Origin: Bacteroides uniformis
GTDB lineage: Bacteria; Bacteroidota; Bacteroidia; Bacteroidales; Bacteroidaceae
Assembly: GCF_025147485.1 (NCBI RefSeq)
Contig: NZ_CP102263.1
Location: 1,191,501-1,255,500, forward strand
Direction: 5' to 3'
DNA length: 64,000 nucleotides
The translations under genes were made by a program, and so were the position numbers. Of this stretch, positions 17,612 through 26,910 are shown in pieces (position 1 is the stretch's first letter; each line of letters opens with the position of its first letter). The notes below the pieces were generated by a model. It ran no database searches. It was not told the origin of the DNA and saw only the letters and a program-made list of their open reading frames with translations.

Positions 17612-18034
17612 TTATTCTTCAACTGTTCCTTTCGCCACCGGCTTCTCAAAATGAGTGCCGCACTTCCTGCATACATACTCCCAATGCTCAGTGCCCGGAG
17701 GTGCGGCCGACAATGCCGCAATAACAGCAGCCACCACAGCACGCACCCGATGGCTCTTCTTCAGCACAAACTTAATCTCATCCGAACCGCAATGGGGGCA
17801 GTACCTCAACTGTTCCGGAATCATCTGGTTCCGTTCAAGCAGGCGGAGGGCATTGTCATATTCATCTTCATAAACAAATATATCCACTCCCGTGACATCA
17901 CGGACATATCCGCGCATCACGGAAGACATGTTTTCATTATGCAAAACAGACGCAATGCCCTCATTCTTCAAGGCACCCTGAATGACGTGTGCCTGGAAGG
18001 CATCGTCGCAGGTGATTAGCTTTACGGTTTTCAT
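17612..18034 (-). CDS. DUF2007 domain protein with C-terminal zinc ribbon
   Basis: A 140-residue cytosolic protein. The N-terminal 70 residues match DUF2007 (putative signal-transducing protein, ferredoxin-like fold; GVDIFVYEDEYDNALRLL). A split zinc ribbon follows, CPHCGS and CRKCGT, interrupted by a hydrophobic stretch of about 15 residues (AVVAAVIAALSA). It lies 34 bases after lpdA on the same strand, so they may be co-transcribed. Function unknown. Confidence 0.8.
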   Translation of the reverse strand: MKTVKLITCDDAFQAHVIQGALKNEGIASVLHNENMSSVMRGYVRDVTGVDIFVYEDEYDNALRLLERNQMIPEQLRYCPHCGSDEIKFVLKKSHRVRAVVAAVIAALSAAPPGTEHWEYVCRKCGTHFEKPVAKGTVEE

Positions 18035-18068
18035 CTTTTATGTTTATATGAAACAATAGTCATGGGTT

Positions 18069-19427
18069 CTACAATGCCTCCTTGAATATCTCTCCCACCG
18101 TGGGGTGCGGAAAGACAATCTTCTTCCATCCATCGGCAGTAAGTTTCAGTTCAATAGCCATGCCTGCCAGCGTGATGATTTCCGAAGCGGGATTACCCAA
18201 GACATGTGCCCCCAATACGGTATCGTCACTGCCCAACAGTAACTTGCAGACGCCATTCACTCCTTCATTCTCTGCTACAAAGCGACCACTGTACGCCATC
18301 GGAAGCTTCACAGCACGATAGGCAACGCCTCTCTTCTGCAGGGATTCTTCTGTCTCGCCCACACCGGCTATTTCGGGATTAGTATATACCACGCCGGGGA
18401 TGGCACGGTAGCTCATGGCATCCTTCTTGCCAATGATGGAATGTATGGCTACTTCCGCCTCGCGGACGGCTGTATGCGCCAGCAAGGAATATCCCGTCAA
18501 GTCGCCGCAAGCATATACTCCGGGAACTGAAGTCTGCATCTGTCCGTTGACAAAGACATTTCCGCGCTCCGTTCTTTCCAAGCCCAGATTCTCCAATCCG
18601 AAGCCTTTCATTACCGGACGGCGCCCGACACTCATCAGAAGCCGTTCGGCAACGACGGAACCGGGACCGTCGGCTGTTTCATAATTCACCTGGATAAGGG
18701 AAGAAGCTTCGGCAGTATCCGGCATGACAGACACTACTTTTGCACTCAGCATGAACTTGATTCCCCGCTTGGCGTACTCTGCACGGAGCATACCCGCCAG
18801 CTCTCGGTCCATACCGCCTCCCAGTATCTCGTCCAGCATCTCGACGACGGTTACCTGCACTCCCAGGCTGTTGAAGAAAGAAGCGAACTCCATACCGATG
18901 ACACCGCCGCCGATGATGGCAAGCGAAGCGGGCAGTTCCTTGTTATCCAGTGCATCACGATGAGTCCAATAGGACACTTTGTCTATGCCGGGAATGGCAG
19001 GGACAAAGGTTTCGGAACCGGTGCAGAGCAGCAGGTTCTCGCATTCGTAGGTTTCTCCGCCGCACTCCACATGATTCTTGTCCGTCACTGTGGCCTCTCC
19101 GCTGACAATCGTCACACCATGGGCAGTCAGCTTTCCTTTGACTCCCAATACCAGCTTGCGCACTACCTTCTGCTTGCGGGCAATAATCTTGGGCAAATCG
19201 AACGATACTTCGGGCACACTGACCGCATACTTTGCAGCATGGCGGGCTCCGTCATAGGTCTTGGCCGAATACAACAAGGTCTTGGTAGGGATACACCCTT
19301 CATTCAGGCACACTCCACCGAGACTCTGCTTCTCAAATAGTACGACACTCAATCCTGCTTTTCCGGCAGCTTCGGCAGCAGTATATCCCGCAGGACCTCC
19401 ACCGATAATGGCAACTTGGTATTTCAT
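18069..19427 (-). CDS. lpdA: dihydrolipoyl dehydrogenase (E3)
   Basis: Flavoenzyme that reoxidises the lipoyl arm of 2-oxoacid dehydrogenases and the glycine cleavage system with NAD+. 452 residues: FAD-binding GGGPAGYTAAEAAGKAG at the N-terminus, redox disulfide CLNEGC, NAD-binding GGGVIGMEFASFF, and the C-terminal catalytic His-Glu pair in HPTVGE. No E1, E2 or gcv genes are adjacent, so its partner complex is elsewhere. Full length with all catalytic residues. Confidence 0.95.
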   Translation of the reverse strand: MKYQVAIIGGGPAGYTAAEAAGKAGLSVVLFEKQSLGGVCLNEGCIPTKTLLYSAKTYDGARHAAKYAVSVPEVSFDLPKIIARKQKVVRKLVLGVKGKLTAHGVTIVSGEATVTDKNHVECGGETYECENLLLCTGSETFVPAIPGIDKVSYWTHRDALDNKELPASLAIIGGGVIGMEFASFFNSLGVQVTVVEMLDEILGGGMDRELAGMLRAEYAKRGIKFMLSAKVVSVMPDTAEASSLIQVNYETADGPGSVVAERLLMSVGRRPVMKGFGLENLGLERTERGNVFVNGQMQTSVPGVYACGDLTGYSLLAHTAVREAEVAIHSIIGKKDAMSYRAIPGVVYTNPEIAGVGETEESLQKRGVAYRAVKLPMAYSGRFVAENEGVNGVCKLLLGSDDTVLGAHVLGNPASEIITLAGMAIELKLTADGWKKIVFPHPTVGEIFKEAL

Positions 19428-19549
19428 GGAATTAATGGTTAGTGGTTAATGATTAGCGATAATTTGTGCGCAAGTTAATAAAACCCGTATTATCCGGCAA
19501 AAAAGAGTACTTCTTTCTTTCGGAGAATACAGCGTAAAGAGGAAATAAT

Positions 19550-19557
19550 TATCTTTG
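19550..19557 (+). promoter_or_regulatory. -7 promoter element for the lipoprotein gene
   Basis: TATCTTTG, an exact TAnnTTTG match 58 bases before the ATG at 19616. Confidence 0.6.
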
Positions 19558-19615
19558 TCGTGCAGCATTTACAAAGAATGCCACGTCCAATGGACATAAT
19601 CAAATAATAACCAAC

Positions 19616-20563
19616 ATGAAAACGACTGACTTATTCCAATCCATCCTTTTGTTCGCTCTTTTCCTTTGCGGCCTGACGGCTTGCAATGATAGCGATGAAA
19701 TCCGCCTCTCGCCCTTTCAGGAAACTACCGTGAAGGGCGAAGCCTCTACCCTGCAGATAGACCTAACACGCGGCGACTGGCGCATAACCTCCATCACCAC
19801 CCCATGGGGAGACCTCATGATGGATGGCAACAAGCTCCCACAACTGGAAGGTACGGGAAGCCTGCATTATAAATGGTGGGACTTGGAACGGGACACCGAC
19901 AGCCATCTCATCCTGCACTTTAAAGACAACTTTGACTTAGGTGAATCCCGTAGCCTCATCATCAACCTTGAGATGAAAACGGGACTCTACAAGGAACAAA
20001 TCATCATACACCAAGAACCGTGCACTAACTTCTATCAGATAGAGTCCATCGAATACAGCGTGGAAGAAGGTGACGGAGTGAAAGAAGCCGGAACAGGACC
20101 TGATAAGAGTACCTATAAAAATGAAAATCTGGGAAACACAACCGACAAGCATGACTACTATCCATTCATCAATAAATGGACAGAATACGCATTCATACCC
20201 GATGGGCACTCTGATGAAACCTTCAAAAGCATAGACCCGGAGAAACGTAGCATCTATCTGCCCAACCACATAGAAGACGGAAAAATAATCATGGGACAAC
20301 AACTGTTATTCTTCATCAACCAAGGCAAGTATTACAAAGAAGACGAACTGAGATATAAACATTTTGAAGTAGACATAGTAGGTATGAAATGGAACATATA
20401 CACTTCAACCATCTACTACAAACGGCTTCAAGTGACATTCACCGCCACTCTTTCACGTCCCGGTAGCGATACAAAGAAGGTACTCAAGGGTAAATTCATG
20501 CAGAGATACCCTTATGACTGCTCGGAAATACATCACGAAGTAAAGGATTCTTTAGAAGATTAG
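19616..20563 (+). CDS. putative surface lipoprotein, unknown function
   Basis: A 315-residue protein with a lipoprotein signal (LFLCGLTAC, Cys at about 23) followed by an Asp/Ser-rich stretch, as in exported Bacteroides lipoproteins. The next 110 residues form short beta strands ending in EQIIIHQEPC, reminiscent of a BACON-like beta-sandwich, but the match is too weak to name. The C-terminal half is polar and strand-rich without a recognised domain. It ends four bases into the stop region of the convergent DUF4907 gene. Confidence 0.7.
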   Translation: MKTTDLFQSILLFALFLCGLTACNDSDEIRLSPFQETTVKGEASTLQIDLTRGDWRITSITTPWGDLMMDGNKLPQLEGTGSLHYKWWDLERDTDSHLILHFKDNFDLGESRSLIINLEMKTGLYKEQIIIHQEPCTNFYQIESIEYSVEEGDGVKEAGTGPDKSTYKNENLGNTTDKHDYYPFINKWTEYAFIPDGHSDETFKSIDPEKRSIYLPNHIEDGKIIMGQQLLFFINQGKYYKEDELRYKHFEVDIVGMKWNIYTSTIYYKRLQVTFTATLSRPGSDTKKVLKGKFMQRYPYDCSEIHHEVKDSLED

Positions 20564-20892
20564 AGTCCGGTGTCTGTCAGACAAGACTCCACCTCCTCCC
20601 TGCTCAATGCCGGAGCTTGCCCATCGGCAAGCTTGCGGCATACCAACCGACCGGCCGCCAGCGCTTCCACCTTTGTTGCAAATGGCAGGCGACCGCTCAA
20701 AGCAGGTATAAAAGGTTGATATATCAGGGTATCGGCTCCATGCAGCACCACGTAGCCGTAACCGCCTTCCACCTCCATCACCCGGCATTTCAACTCATTG
20801 CCACCGCCGGCAGTATGACCCGAACAGCAAGAAAGGCATACCGCCATCACAGCCGGTACACCTATCTTTATCATAATAAACATCAGCTTCAT
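20560..20892 (-). CDS. DUF4907 family lipoprotein
   Basis: A 110-residue protein with a lipoprotein-like signal (VCLSCC, Cys near 23) and the DUF4907 core: GYGYVVLHGADTLIYQPFIP, then FATKVEALAAGRLV. It lies 25 bases downstream of the kelch gene on the same strand. Function unknown; the family is commonly found beside kelch-type surface proteins in Bacteroidetes. It overlaps the end of the convergent lipoprotein gene by 4 bases. Confidence 0.82.
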   Translation of the reverse strand: MKLMFIMIKIGVPAVMAVCLSCCSGHTAGGGNELKCRVMEVEGGYGYVVLHGADTLIYQPFIPALSGRLPFATKVEALAAGRLVCRKLADGQAPALSREEVESCLTDTGL

Positions 20893-20917
20893 AAGTTCCG
20901 TTCAGTTATGGGGCGAA

Positions 20918-21997
20918 TCAGACTTCCTCTTCCTCATCGGGTAGAAGTTCGTACACATCATCAAAGTAGCTGGTACCACTTGTTCCTGTCAGCACAAAAC
21001 CACGTTCGCCGGTAGAGAAACCAACGGCAGCCCTGCGCGAAGAAGCACCGGAAGGATAATTATGTACATCTGTAATGGGGGTAAAGTCGTCATCGGAATC
21101 GCCGTACCATAAGTCCTTGTCAGGGTCGTACAGCCAGTAGTCGCTGCTCAAGGAAGTGCTGTTACGTATTCCCGTAGCCACAAATCCCCTTCCACCGATG
21201 ACGAAGGATACGGCTTCGGACCGTGTGATGGCGTAGTCATCGTCATAGTCATTGTCGGAGTCCGTATCGGCAATGTCACGCAACTGGGTCCAGTTGCTTC
21301 CGTCGAACTTCCAGAAATCCACCAGATCGGTACTGTTGTTTCGCCCGCAACAGATGTAGGCCACCTCATCGATGACGAATGCCGTACCGAAGTAGCGCTT
21401 CTCGCCTCCATACCCGCTCACCGCTTCCCATTGCGAACCTTCGGCGCCATTGGGGTTGAAACGGTAGAAGTCCATCTTGTAGGCACTCTCGCTGCCGGTA
21501 GCGTCGCTGTTGCAGCCCGTACCGACATAGCCATATCCGCCTATACTGAAAGCCAGGGCACCATCGCGTACTCCACCTTTGAAGTCGTCTTTCCGTGTCC
21601 AGGTATCCGTGGCAGGGTCATACTCCCAGGTATCTGCTACACAGTAGGACGAGGAGCCGTCCTTTACGGAACCGGTCGTAATGTATCCCTTGCCATTCAC
21701 GGCAAAGCCCACGGCAGCCTTGCGCCCGGCAACGGGCATGTCGGCACACTGCGTCCAGCTGTTCCGGCTCATGTCATACTCCCAAAGGTCGTTCAGGTAA
21801 TCCTTGTTCGCTCCGTAGAAGCCGCCACACAAATATCCATAATTGCCGATGGTGAAGCCGGAGGCATAAGCGCGGTACACACCGTTATAGCTGGCTTTCT
21901 TCATCCACTGCCCCTGAGTGTATTCATCCTCGTCCGTACAACTGCCGGCAATGCACACGATGGCCAGCAACATTATTCCTACCAATAGTCTGTTCAT
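20918..21997 (-). CDS. kelch-repeat beta-propeller lipoprotein
   Basis: A 359-residue protein with a lipoprotein signal (VCIAGSC, Cys at about 20). It carries at least five kelch-type repeats, each with a Gly-Gly or Gly-Tyr turn and a following W-Y-D strand: GNYGYLCGGFYG/DLWEYD, VNGKGYITTGS/DTWEYDP, IGGYGYVGTGC/FYRFNP, IDEVAYICCGR/DFWKFDG, IGGRGFVATGI/DYWLYDP. These predict a beta-propeller at the cell surface. The C-terminus is acidic (DEEEEV). It forms a pair with the DUF4907 gene and is divergent from the DUF4270 gene. Ligand unknown. Confidence 0.87.
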   Translation of the reverse strand: MNRLLVGIMLLAIVCIAGSCTDEDEYTQGQWMKKASYNGVYRAYASGFTIGNYGYLCGGFYGANKDYLNDLWEYDMSRNSWTQCADMPVAGRKAAVGFAVNGKGYITTGSVKDGSSSYCVADTWEYDPATDTWTRKDDFKGGVRDGALAFSIGGYGYVGTGCNSDATGSESAYKMDFYRFNPNGAEGSQWEAVSGYGGEKRYFGTAFVIDEVAYICCGRNNSTDLVDFWKFDGSNWTQLRDIADTDSDNDYDDDYAITRSEAVSFVIGGRGFVATGIRNSTSLSSDYWLYDPDKDLWYGDSDDDFTPITDVHNYPSGASSRRAAVGFSTGERGFVLTGTSGTSYFDDVYELLPDEEEEV

Positions 21998-22239
21998 TGT
22001 TTATTGTTTTTTTAATGATTAAGCTTTATACTTCCCACTTTCCAAAACAAGAAGCTGCGGGAGGTCCTTTTTGTCTGTCCGCAAAAGTAAACCACCGCAA
22101 CCACACCGACAAAAATAACCGACGAACAGTCCGAAATTCCCGTTAAACGCCTTTACCGATAAAAACCGTCCGAACGCCGATTTTTGTAGGAAGATATAAA
22201 AGTTTTGCCTTTCCTTTGCCGCCAACTAAAAGAACAGAA

Positions 22240-23556
22240 ATGAAGAAGTCATTGTACAGCTTATTCGCAGTCCTCGCTATCTTCTGCGCCTGCCAGGACG
22301 AGAACTCGCAGCTTGGAAAGAGCCTCGTGGAAAGCTCCTTCTATAATGTATACGCAGACACCTGCTCGGTAGACATCAGCACCATCCTGCTAGACTCCAT
22401 AGAGACCCGGGGCGACAGCATCTGCCAGCTAGGACATTACCGGAGCAGCGCCTGGGGAGAAGTATCCGCCACCTACTATGCCGAATACTCCACGTCCGAC
22501 TTCACCCCCAACACAGACTATACCTATACCCTCGACTCCCTCGTACTGCGAATGATACCTTCGGGCCATTTCTGGGGAGATACCCTGACGCAACAGCGCA
22601 TCTCCATCTACCGGCTGAAAAAACCTATCGTGCTGGACAACGACGAGGACCTTTACAACAGCACCGTACTCCCGACGGAAGATGCCCCGCTCTTCAGCTT
22701 TACCTTCACCCCCTGCCCGGGGCGGAAGAAGGAAGTAAGCGTCCGCCTGCCCGACTCATGGGGACAACAACTGCTGAATGACCTCGTGGCCCAGGACGAC
22801 TACTTCGATACCCAAGACAAGTTCAAGAAGAAATTCCCCGGACTGGTCTTTGTTCCCGAAAACGACGGGCAGTGTATCACCGGATTCATGGTGAACGACT
22901 CTGCCATGAGCATCAACCTCCACTATCAGGAAGTCTCCAACCAACGTACCGGACAAGTGCTGACTTTCAACGTAAACACCGACTATGCCTATACCGGTAT
23001 CCGGCACGACCCCACCGGCACCCACCTTGCTTCCCTGAAAAGCGGAATAGAGAACCTCGTCCACTCCAGCGACATGGGTTGCCTGGCCTATATGCAGGGA
23101 TTGACGGGTTACTACAACCAACTGGAATTCCCCTACCTCAACAGCCTCGGAAGTGCCGGACAGATAGTCTCCATAGAGAGCGCCACACTCTACCTCTATC
23201 CTCTGGCCCGGAGCTACAACGAAGTGAGCCAGCTTCCCAATGACATCCGCCTTTATATCACGGACGAGAACAATGTGCTGGAGGACTACGTATACGGCAG
23301 TGACGGCGTAACCGTACAGACCGGCGACCTGACCATCGACGAGATGTACGGGAAAGAGACCTACTACTCCTTCGACCTCACCGAATTCATCCGCAACAAC
23401 TACGGCACTTCGGGCATCAAGCGGCAGAAACTGCTGATGAGTCTGACAGACGAAGAAAGCACCACCACCTTCAACCAGGTCATCTTCACCAACGACCCCG
23501 AACAAGAGAGACAATGCAGATTAGACGTAAGATTCAAAATATACAACGAGCAATGA
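22240..23556 (+). CDS. DUF4270 family lipoprotein
   Basis: A 438-residue exported protein, lipobox FCAC (Cys at about 16), starting at the ATG at 22240 rather than the in-frame ATG at 22216, since the signal peptide begins there. The body is beta-rich with the DUF4270 pattern (LGKSLVESSFYNVYADTCSVDIST near the start; YSFDLTEFIRN near the end). Its stop overlaps the next gene's ATG (ATGA at 23553), indicating translational coupling with the outer-membrane protein. Role unknown. Confidence 0.87.
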   Translation: MKKSLYSLFAVLAIFCACQDENSQLGKSLVESSFYNVYADTCSVDISTILLDSIETRGDSICQLGHYRSSAWGEVSATYYAEYSTSDFTPNTDYTYTLDSLVLRMIPSGHFWGDTLTQQRISIYRLKKPIVLDNDEDLYNSTVLPTEDAPLFSFTFTPCPGRKKEVSVRLPDSWGQQLLNDLVAQDDYFDTQDKFKKKFPGLVFVPENDGQCITGFMVNDSAMSINLHYQEVSNQRTGQVLTFNVNTDYAYTGIRHDPTGTHLASLKSGIENLVHSSDMGCLAYMQGLTGYYNQLEFPYLNSLGSAGQIVSIESATLYLYPLARSYNEVSQLPNDIRLYITDENNVLEDYVYGSDGVTVQTGDLTIDEMYGKETYYSFDLTEFIRNNYGTSGIKRQKLLMSLTDEESTTTFNQVIFTNDPEQERQCRLDVRFKIYNEQ

Positions 23557-24764
23557 AACGCCATTACCGGATTCCCCTTCTGCTGTGCAGTCTGTGTACG
23601 GCAAGCCTCACCGCCGTGGCCCAGAACACCACCAACCTGCCCACCTCCATGTACGGAGTGGGCGAACTGAGTGCCGGTGACGGCGGACGTTATGCCGGCA
23701 TGGGCAACACGGGCATCGCCCTGAACCGTACCGGATTTCTGAACACGCTGAACCCCGCAGCCATCACCCGCATGGACACCGCCTGCTTCACGTTCGATGT
23801 GGGTGTATCTGCCTCATATGCCCGCTACTCCTTTCTGAGCGAACACAGCTCCAACTTCACCGGCAACCCCAACCGCATCAGCATGGGCTTCCGTGTCCTG
23901 CCGCGCTGGTATGCCCTTGTAGGTGCAGCACCATACAGCAGTGTGGGCTATGTCATCCAGACCGAAGAAGAGATAGAGGGAATGCCCGGCAACTACACCT
24001 ACTCGCTCTTTGAGGGTACGGGCGGACTATACCGGTGCTACGTCACCAATGCCTTTGCACTGAGCAGGCAACTGTCGGTCGGCATCAACCTGGGGATGAT
24101 AGCGGGCACAGTGACGCAAAGCGAAACGCAGGAAAGCGCCGTCGTAAAGTACGAATCTTCTAAACAGGCCTTTTATGCGGACTTCGGCATACATTACGAA
24201 TGGGGTGCGACCGGACAACGGAAGTGGGCGGCAGGGCTGGTATTTGCTCCCTCCCTTCCCATCAGCCACGACAATACACTGACTTACAGCAACTCATCTA
24301 CCAGCGAGAACCTCGATAAAGGATACCACAGCCGTACACAATATCTGCCCATGCACCTCGGCACCGGCCTCAGCATAACCACCGAACGCTGGGTGCTGAC
24401 CGCCGACTACAACTACCTGGACTGGAGCCGCAACTCCTCCTCCTACACTTCCATGAAATACGAGAACCAGCACAAAGTGAACCTGGGAGGCAGCTACATT
24501 ACCAAGCCACGTCTGGCACGTTCCACCGAGCTGATGGGTGGAATAGGTTTCGGCAACTCCTATATCAACCTGAAAGGCGGGAAGATGCAGTATCTGGAAG
24601 CCAGCGTAGGGGCGAGCTTCCCCATCCGGTACTCCTATCTCTCGCTGGGCGCCACGTGGCGGAAACAACTGAACTCACGCAGCAATCTGATGCAGGAAAG
24701 CCGGTTCAGTCTGAATCTGAACTTGACGTTCGGGGAAAGAATTTCGAGAGCAAAACTAAAGTAA
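23553..24764 (+). CDS. outer-membrane beta-barrel protein (FadL/PorV-like)
   Basis: A 403-residue protein with a signal peptide ending at VAQN. The mature N-terminus TSMYGVGELSAGDGGRYAGMGNTGIALN is of the type found in FadL-like and PorV-like barrels, and the rest alternates amphipathic strands ending in an aromatic-poor C-terminus. The ATG at 23553 overlaps the DUF4270 stop, so the two are made together. Probably a barrel partner of the DUF4270 lipoprotein. Substrate unknown. Confidence 0.78.
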   Translation: MKRHYRIPLLLCSLCTASLTAVAQNTTNLPTSMYGVGELSAGDGGRYAGMGNTGIALNRTGFLNTLNPAAITRMDTACFTFDVGVSASYARYSFLSEHSSNFTGNPNRISMGFRVLPRWYALVGAAPYSSVGYVIQTEEEIEGMPGNYTYSLFEGTGGLYRCYVTNAFALSRQLSVGINLGMIAGTVTQSETQESAVVKYESSKQAFYADFGIHYEWGATGQRKWAAGLVFAPSLPISHDNTLTYSNSSTSENLDKGYHSRTQYLPMHLGTGLSITTERWVLTADYNYLDWSRNSSSYTSMKYENQHKVNLGGSYITKPRLARSTELMGGIGFGNSYINLKGGKMQYLEASVGASFPIRYSYLSLGATWRKQLNSRSNLMQESRFSLNLNLTFGERISRAKLK

Positions 24765-24819
24765 TACAAGGTTCCGGTTCACCACAGATTACACGGATTT
24801 TACACCGAATGATTATCAT

Positions 24820-24887
24820 TTGTTGGATCTATATATGCAACGCGTTGCATATATAGATGCAGCACGCTGGAACTATAGATCCAACAA
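24820..24887. repeat. 68-bp intergenic repeat, copy 2 (22-bp phased array D)
   Basis: TTGTTGG to CCAACAA, same length and the same 32-bp central palindrome as the copy at 7360. Units of 22 bp start GGATCTATAT, GCATATATAG, GGAACTATAG. It lies between the convergent barrel-protein and LytTR genes, just after a half-site of the 339-409 repeat. Confidence 0.9.
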
Positions 24888-24917
24888 ACAAAGTATATAG
24901 TATCTGAAAACGGGGTA

Positions 24918-25664
24918 TTACAACACTGCCAGCCTGGACACATACCCTTTCACCCTTTCGCGGTAAGCATCGCCAATGGGGACATCCTTCTGCTCGATGA
25001 GCAATGTGCTGCGCCCGATGGCGCTGATGCAGTCCATGCGGACAATAAAAGAACGGTGCACGCGGATAAATTCGTTCGCCGGAAGTTTTTCCTCCATGTA
25101 CTTCATACTGCATAGGCTCAAGATAGGCTTAGGGGAATCTTTACAGAAAATCTTCACATAATCGCCCATACCTTCTATATAGTTTATCCGTTCCAGGTCG
25201 AGCCGCATGATGCGGTTGTCACACCGCATGTAAATCACCTTCGGAACCTCTTCCGGACCTTGCCTGTGTTTGGAGTCGGACGTACCTGCATCCTGCAAAG
25301 AGAACCAGCGTGCCGCTTTGCTGACAGACTGGAAAAACGTGGAGAAATTGAGCCCGTCCATCAGATAGTCCAACGCATCCAGACGGAAACATTCGGCAGC
25401 ATAGCGGTCGGTGTCTGTAATGAAAATGACACGAGTGGACGAGGACAAGAGCCTGCAAAAATCCATTCCGTTGATTTCACCTTCTTCCACCGGATAGATG
25501 CCGACAAAATAAACTTCCACTTTTGTCTCATAATAATCCTTCAGCGCTTCAAGAGGATTGCCGTACTTTCCGTGCAAAGAGAGAAAAGGAACCTTGTCGA
25601 TATACTCTTCCAACCTTCCGGCAATCTCCGGGTCTGCATGTAAAATGGCGCAATTCAAATTCAT
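24918..25664 (-). CDS. LytTR-family DNA-binding protein with degenerate receiver domain
   Basis: A 248-residue response-regulator-like protein. The N-terminal 115 residues align to a receiver domain, but the phospho-acceptor Asp is replaced: the expected FLDI segment reads FVGI (Gly55). The conserved Lys-Pro after ALDYL is Asp103-Gly104. Only part of the acidic pocket remains. The C-terminal LytTR domain (about 140-245) is intact, with YIEGMGDYVKIF and FIRVHRSFIV. No histidine kinase is adjacent. It probably acts independently of phosphorylation. Confidence 0.88.
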   Translation of the reverse strand: MNLNCAILHADPEIAGRLEEYIDKVPFLSLHGKYGNPLEALKDYYETKVEVYFVGIYPVEEGEINGMDFCRLLSSSTRVIFITDTDRYAAECFRLDALDYLMDGLNFSTFFQSVSKAARWFSLQDAGTSDSKHRQGPEEVPKVIYMRCDNRIMRLDLERINYIEGMGDYVKIFCKDSPKPILSLCSMKYMEEKLPANEFIRVHRSFIVRMDCISAIGRSTLLIEQKDVPIGDAYRERVKGYVSRLAVL

Positions 25665-25889
25665 ATTCGTTTCTCTTTTACATAATGGACGCTGCCATAT
25701 CCGAAAAACTGCAAACAGAAGAGCTAAAATTAAGCTTTATTTATGATTCAAAGATTACCTGCATCTACGGAAAGACAGATAAAGGGAAAGTTCATACAAA
25801 CAACTCCGGAAAGCTACACAGGAGACATTACCATGGAAGCGATAACGACAGATTAAAACGGAATTGCATACGTGGGCACACCATATTGC

Positions 25890-26282
25890 TCATCCTCTCC
25901 GTTCCTCCAGTAACCGGATAAACTCCTCCTCCTTGACGGGAAGAAGCACTACACACTTACCCTCGCCATATTTCACGAGCACATAGCGCATCACCGCAAA
26001 CCGCCCTACCTGCATGGAAGAAGCACGCTCCACAGAAGTGATGTCTTTCATCAGAATTTCCTTACTCCGGGAGAAACGGCCGAAGGACAGCACCAACTTC
26101 CCGTCGGGCGTTACGGTATAGGTGGTATGAATCAGCTTCTCGATAATAACCACCAGCCAAAGCATGAAAATAGCAGCCAGGAACGGAGACTTGTACCAAA
26201 GCATATAGACGGCGAGAATACCTATCAGGATGAGAAACAGATACTGCCCCATAGCAATGCGCGCATGAAAGATTCGATTCAT
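25890..26282 (-). CDS. small membrane protein with PH-like domain
   Basis: A 130-residue protein with two adjacent helices (about 11-28 and 32-48) followed by a beta-rich domain whose pattern (TYTVTPDGKLVLSFGRFSRSKEILMKDITSVERA) resembles bacterial PH domains of the YdbT/DUF304 class. Function unknown. Flanked by the LytTR gene and the small HTH gene on the same strand. Confidence 0.72.
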   Translation of the reverse strand: MNRIFHARIAMGQYLFLILIGILAVYMLWYKSPFLAAIFMLWLVVIIEKLIHTTYTVTPDGKLVLSFGRFSRSKEILMKDITSVERASSMQVGRFAVMRYVLVKYGEGKCVVLLPVKEEEFIRLLEERRG

Positions 26283-26315
26283 TTTATCTGATTTTTGCCG
26301 CTAAGGTACGTATTT

Positions 26316-26690
26316 TTATGATAACAACTTCTTCATTAGCATCTCCATTTCTCGAACTTCCGTCACATTCATCTTGCGGCAGACCGAAGCACATAACAAT
26401 TCTACCCGTTCCGGCGAAAAATAAATCAGTTCTGCAATCTCCTTTACAGACTGTCCAAGAGCTACCAGCATACATATCAGTTCTTCATCCTTATCCACCT
26501 CCGGAATAGACTGATAAAGTTTCTCTAAAAAAGAAGGATAATGAAAAATAAAGATTTCACGGAATACAGCCTCACGAGTTCCGGACAACAAAGCCTCCGA
26601 AGCATTGGGAGAATCTTCCGAAATCATTTCGCGCAAAGCTCTGGCAATCTCCTGCATATTAAAAGGTGTCACTGTTTTCTTTGTTTTCAT
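26316..26690 (-). CDS. free-standing HTH protein related to the adjacent TPR regulator
   Basis: A 124-residue protein whose last 90 residues align with the C-terminus of the divergent TPR regulator: FREIFIFHYPSFLEKL against FRRSFATIHPSYLPKL, and DEELICMLVALGQSVKEIAEL against NEELLAMLICMNQSTDEIALI. These form a LuxR-like helix-turn-helix. It lacks sensor and membrane parts. Divergence across a 220-base gap and shared DNA-binding fold suggest cross-regulation, which is inference. Confidence 0.75.
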   Translation of the reverse strand: MKTKKTVTPFNMQEIARALREMISEDSPNASEALLSGTREAVFREIFIFHYPSFLEKLYQSIPEVDKDEELICMLVALGQSVKEIAELIYFSPERVELLCASVCRKMNVTEVREMEMLMKKLLS

Positions 26691-26875
26691 TGTATCTTAT
26701 TTCACCATTATACATATTTACAATCGTTTTGATACAAATTTGCAAAATATGCACAACCTAACCATAAGAATACGATATACAATCTGATATACAATTTCAT
26801 ATTATATTTATTATCAAATAATTAACAAGAAAAAAAAAACAAGTCTATTGTTGTAAATTTTAAATTAAGAAATTA

Positions 26876-26883
26876 TATCTTTG
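26876..26883 (+). promoter_or_regulatory. -7 promoter element for the TPR regulator
   Basis: TATCTTTG, exact TAnnTTTG. It overlaps a possible earlier start (TTG at 26881), which rules that start out in favour of the ATG at 26911. Confidence 0.7.
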
Positions 26884-26910
26884 CCTTACAAAACAAACAG
26901 TCCACAAAAT

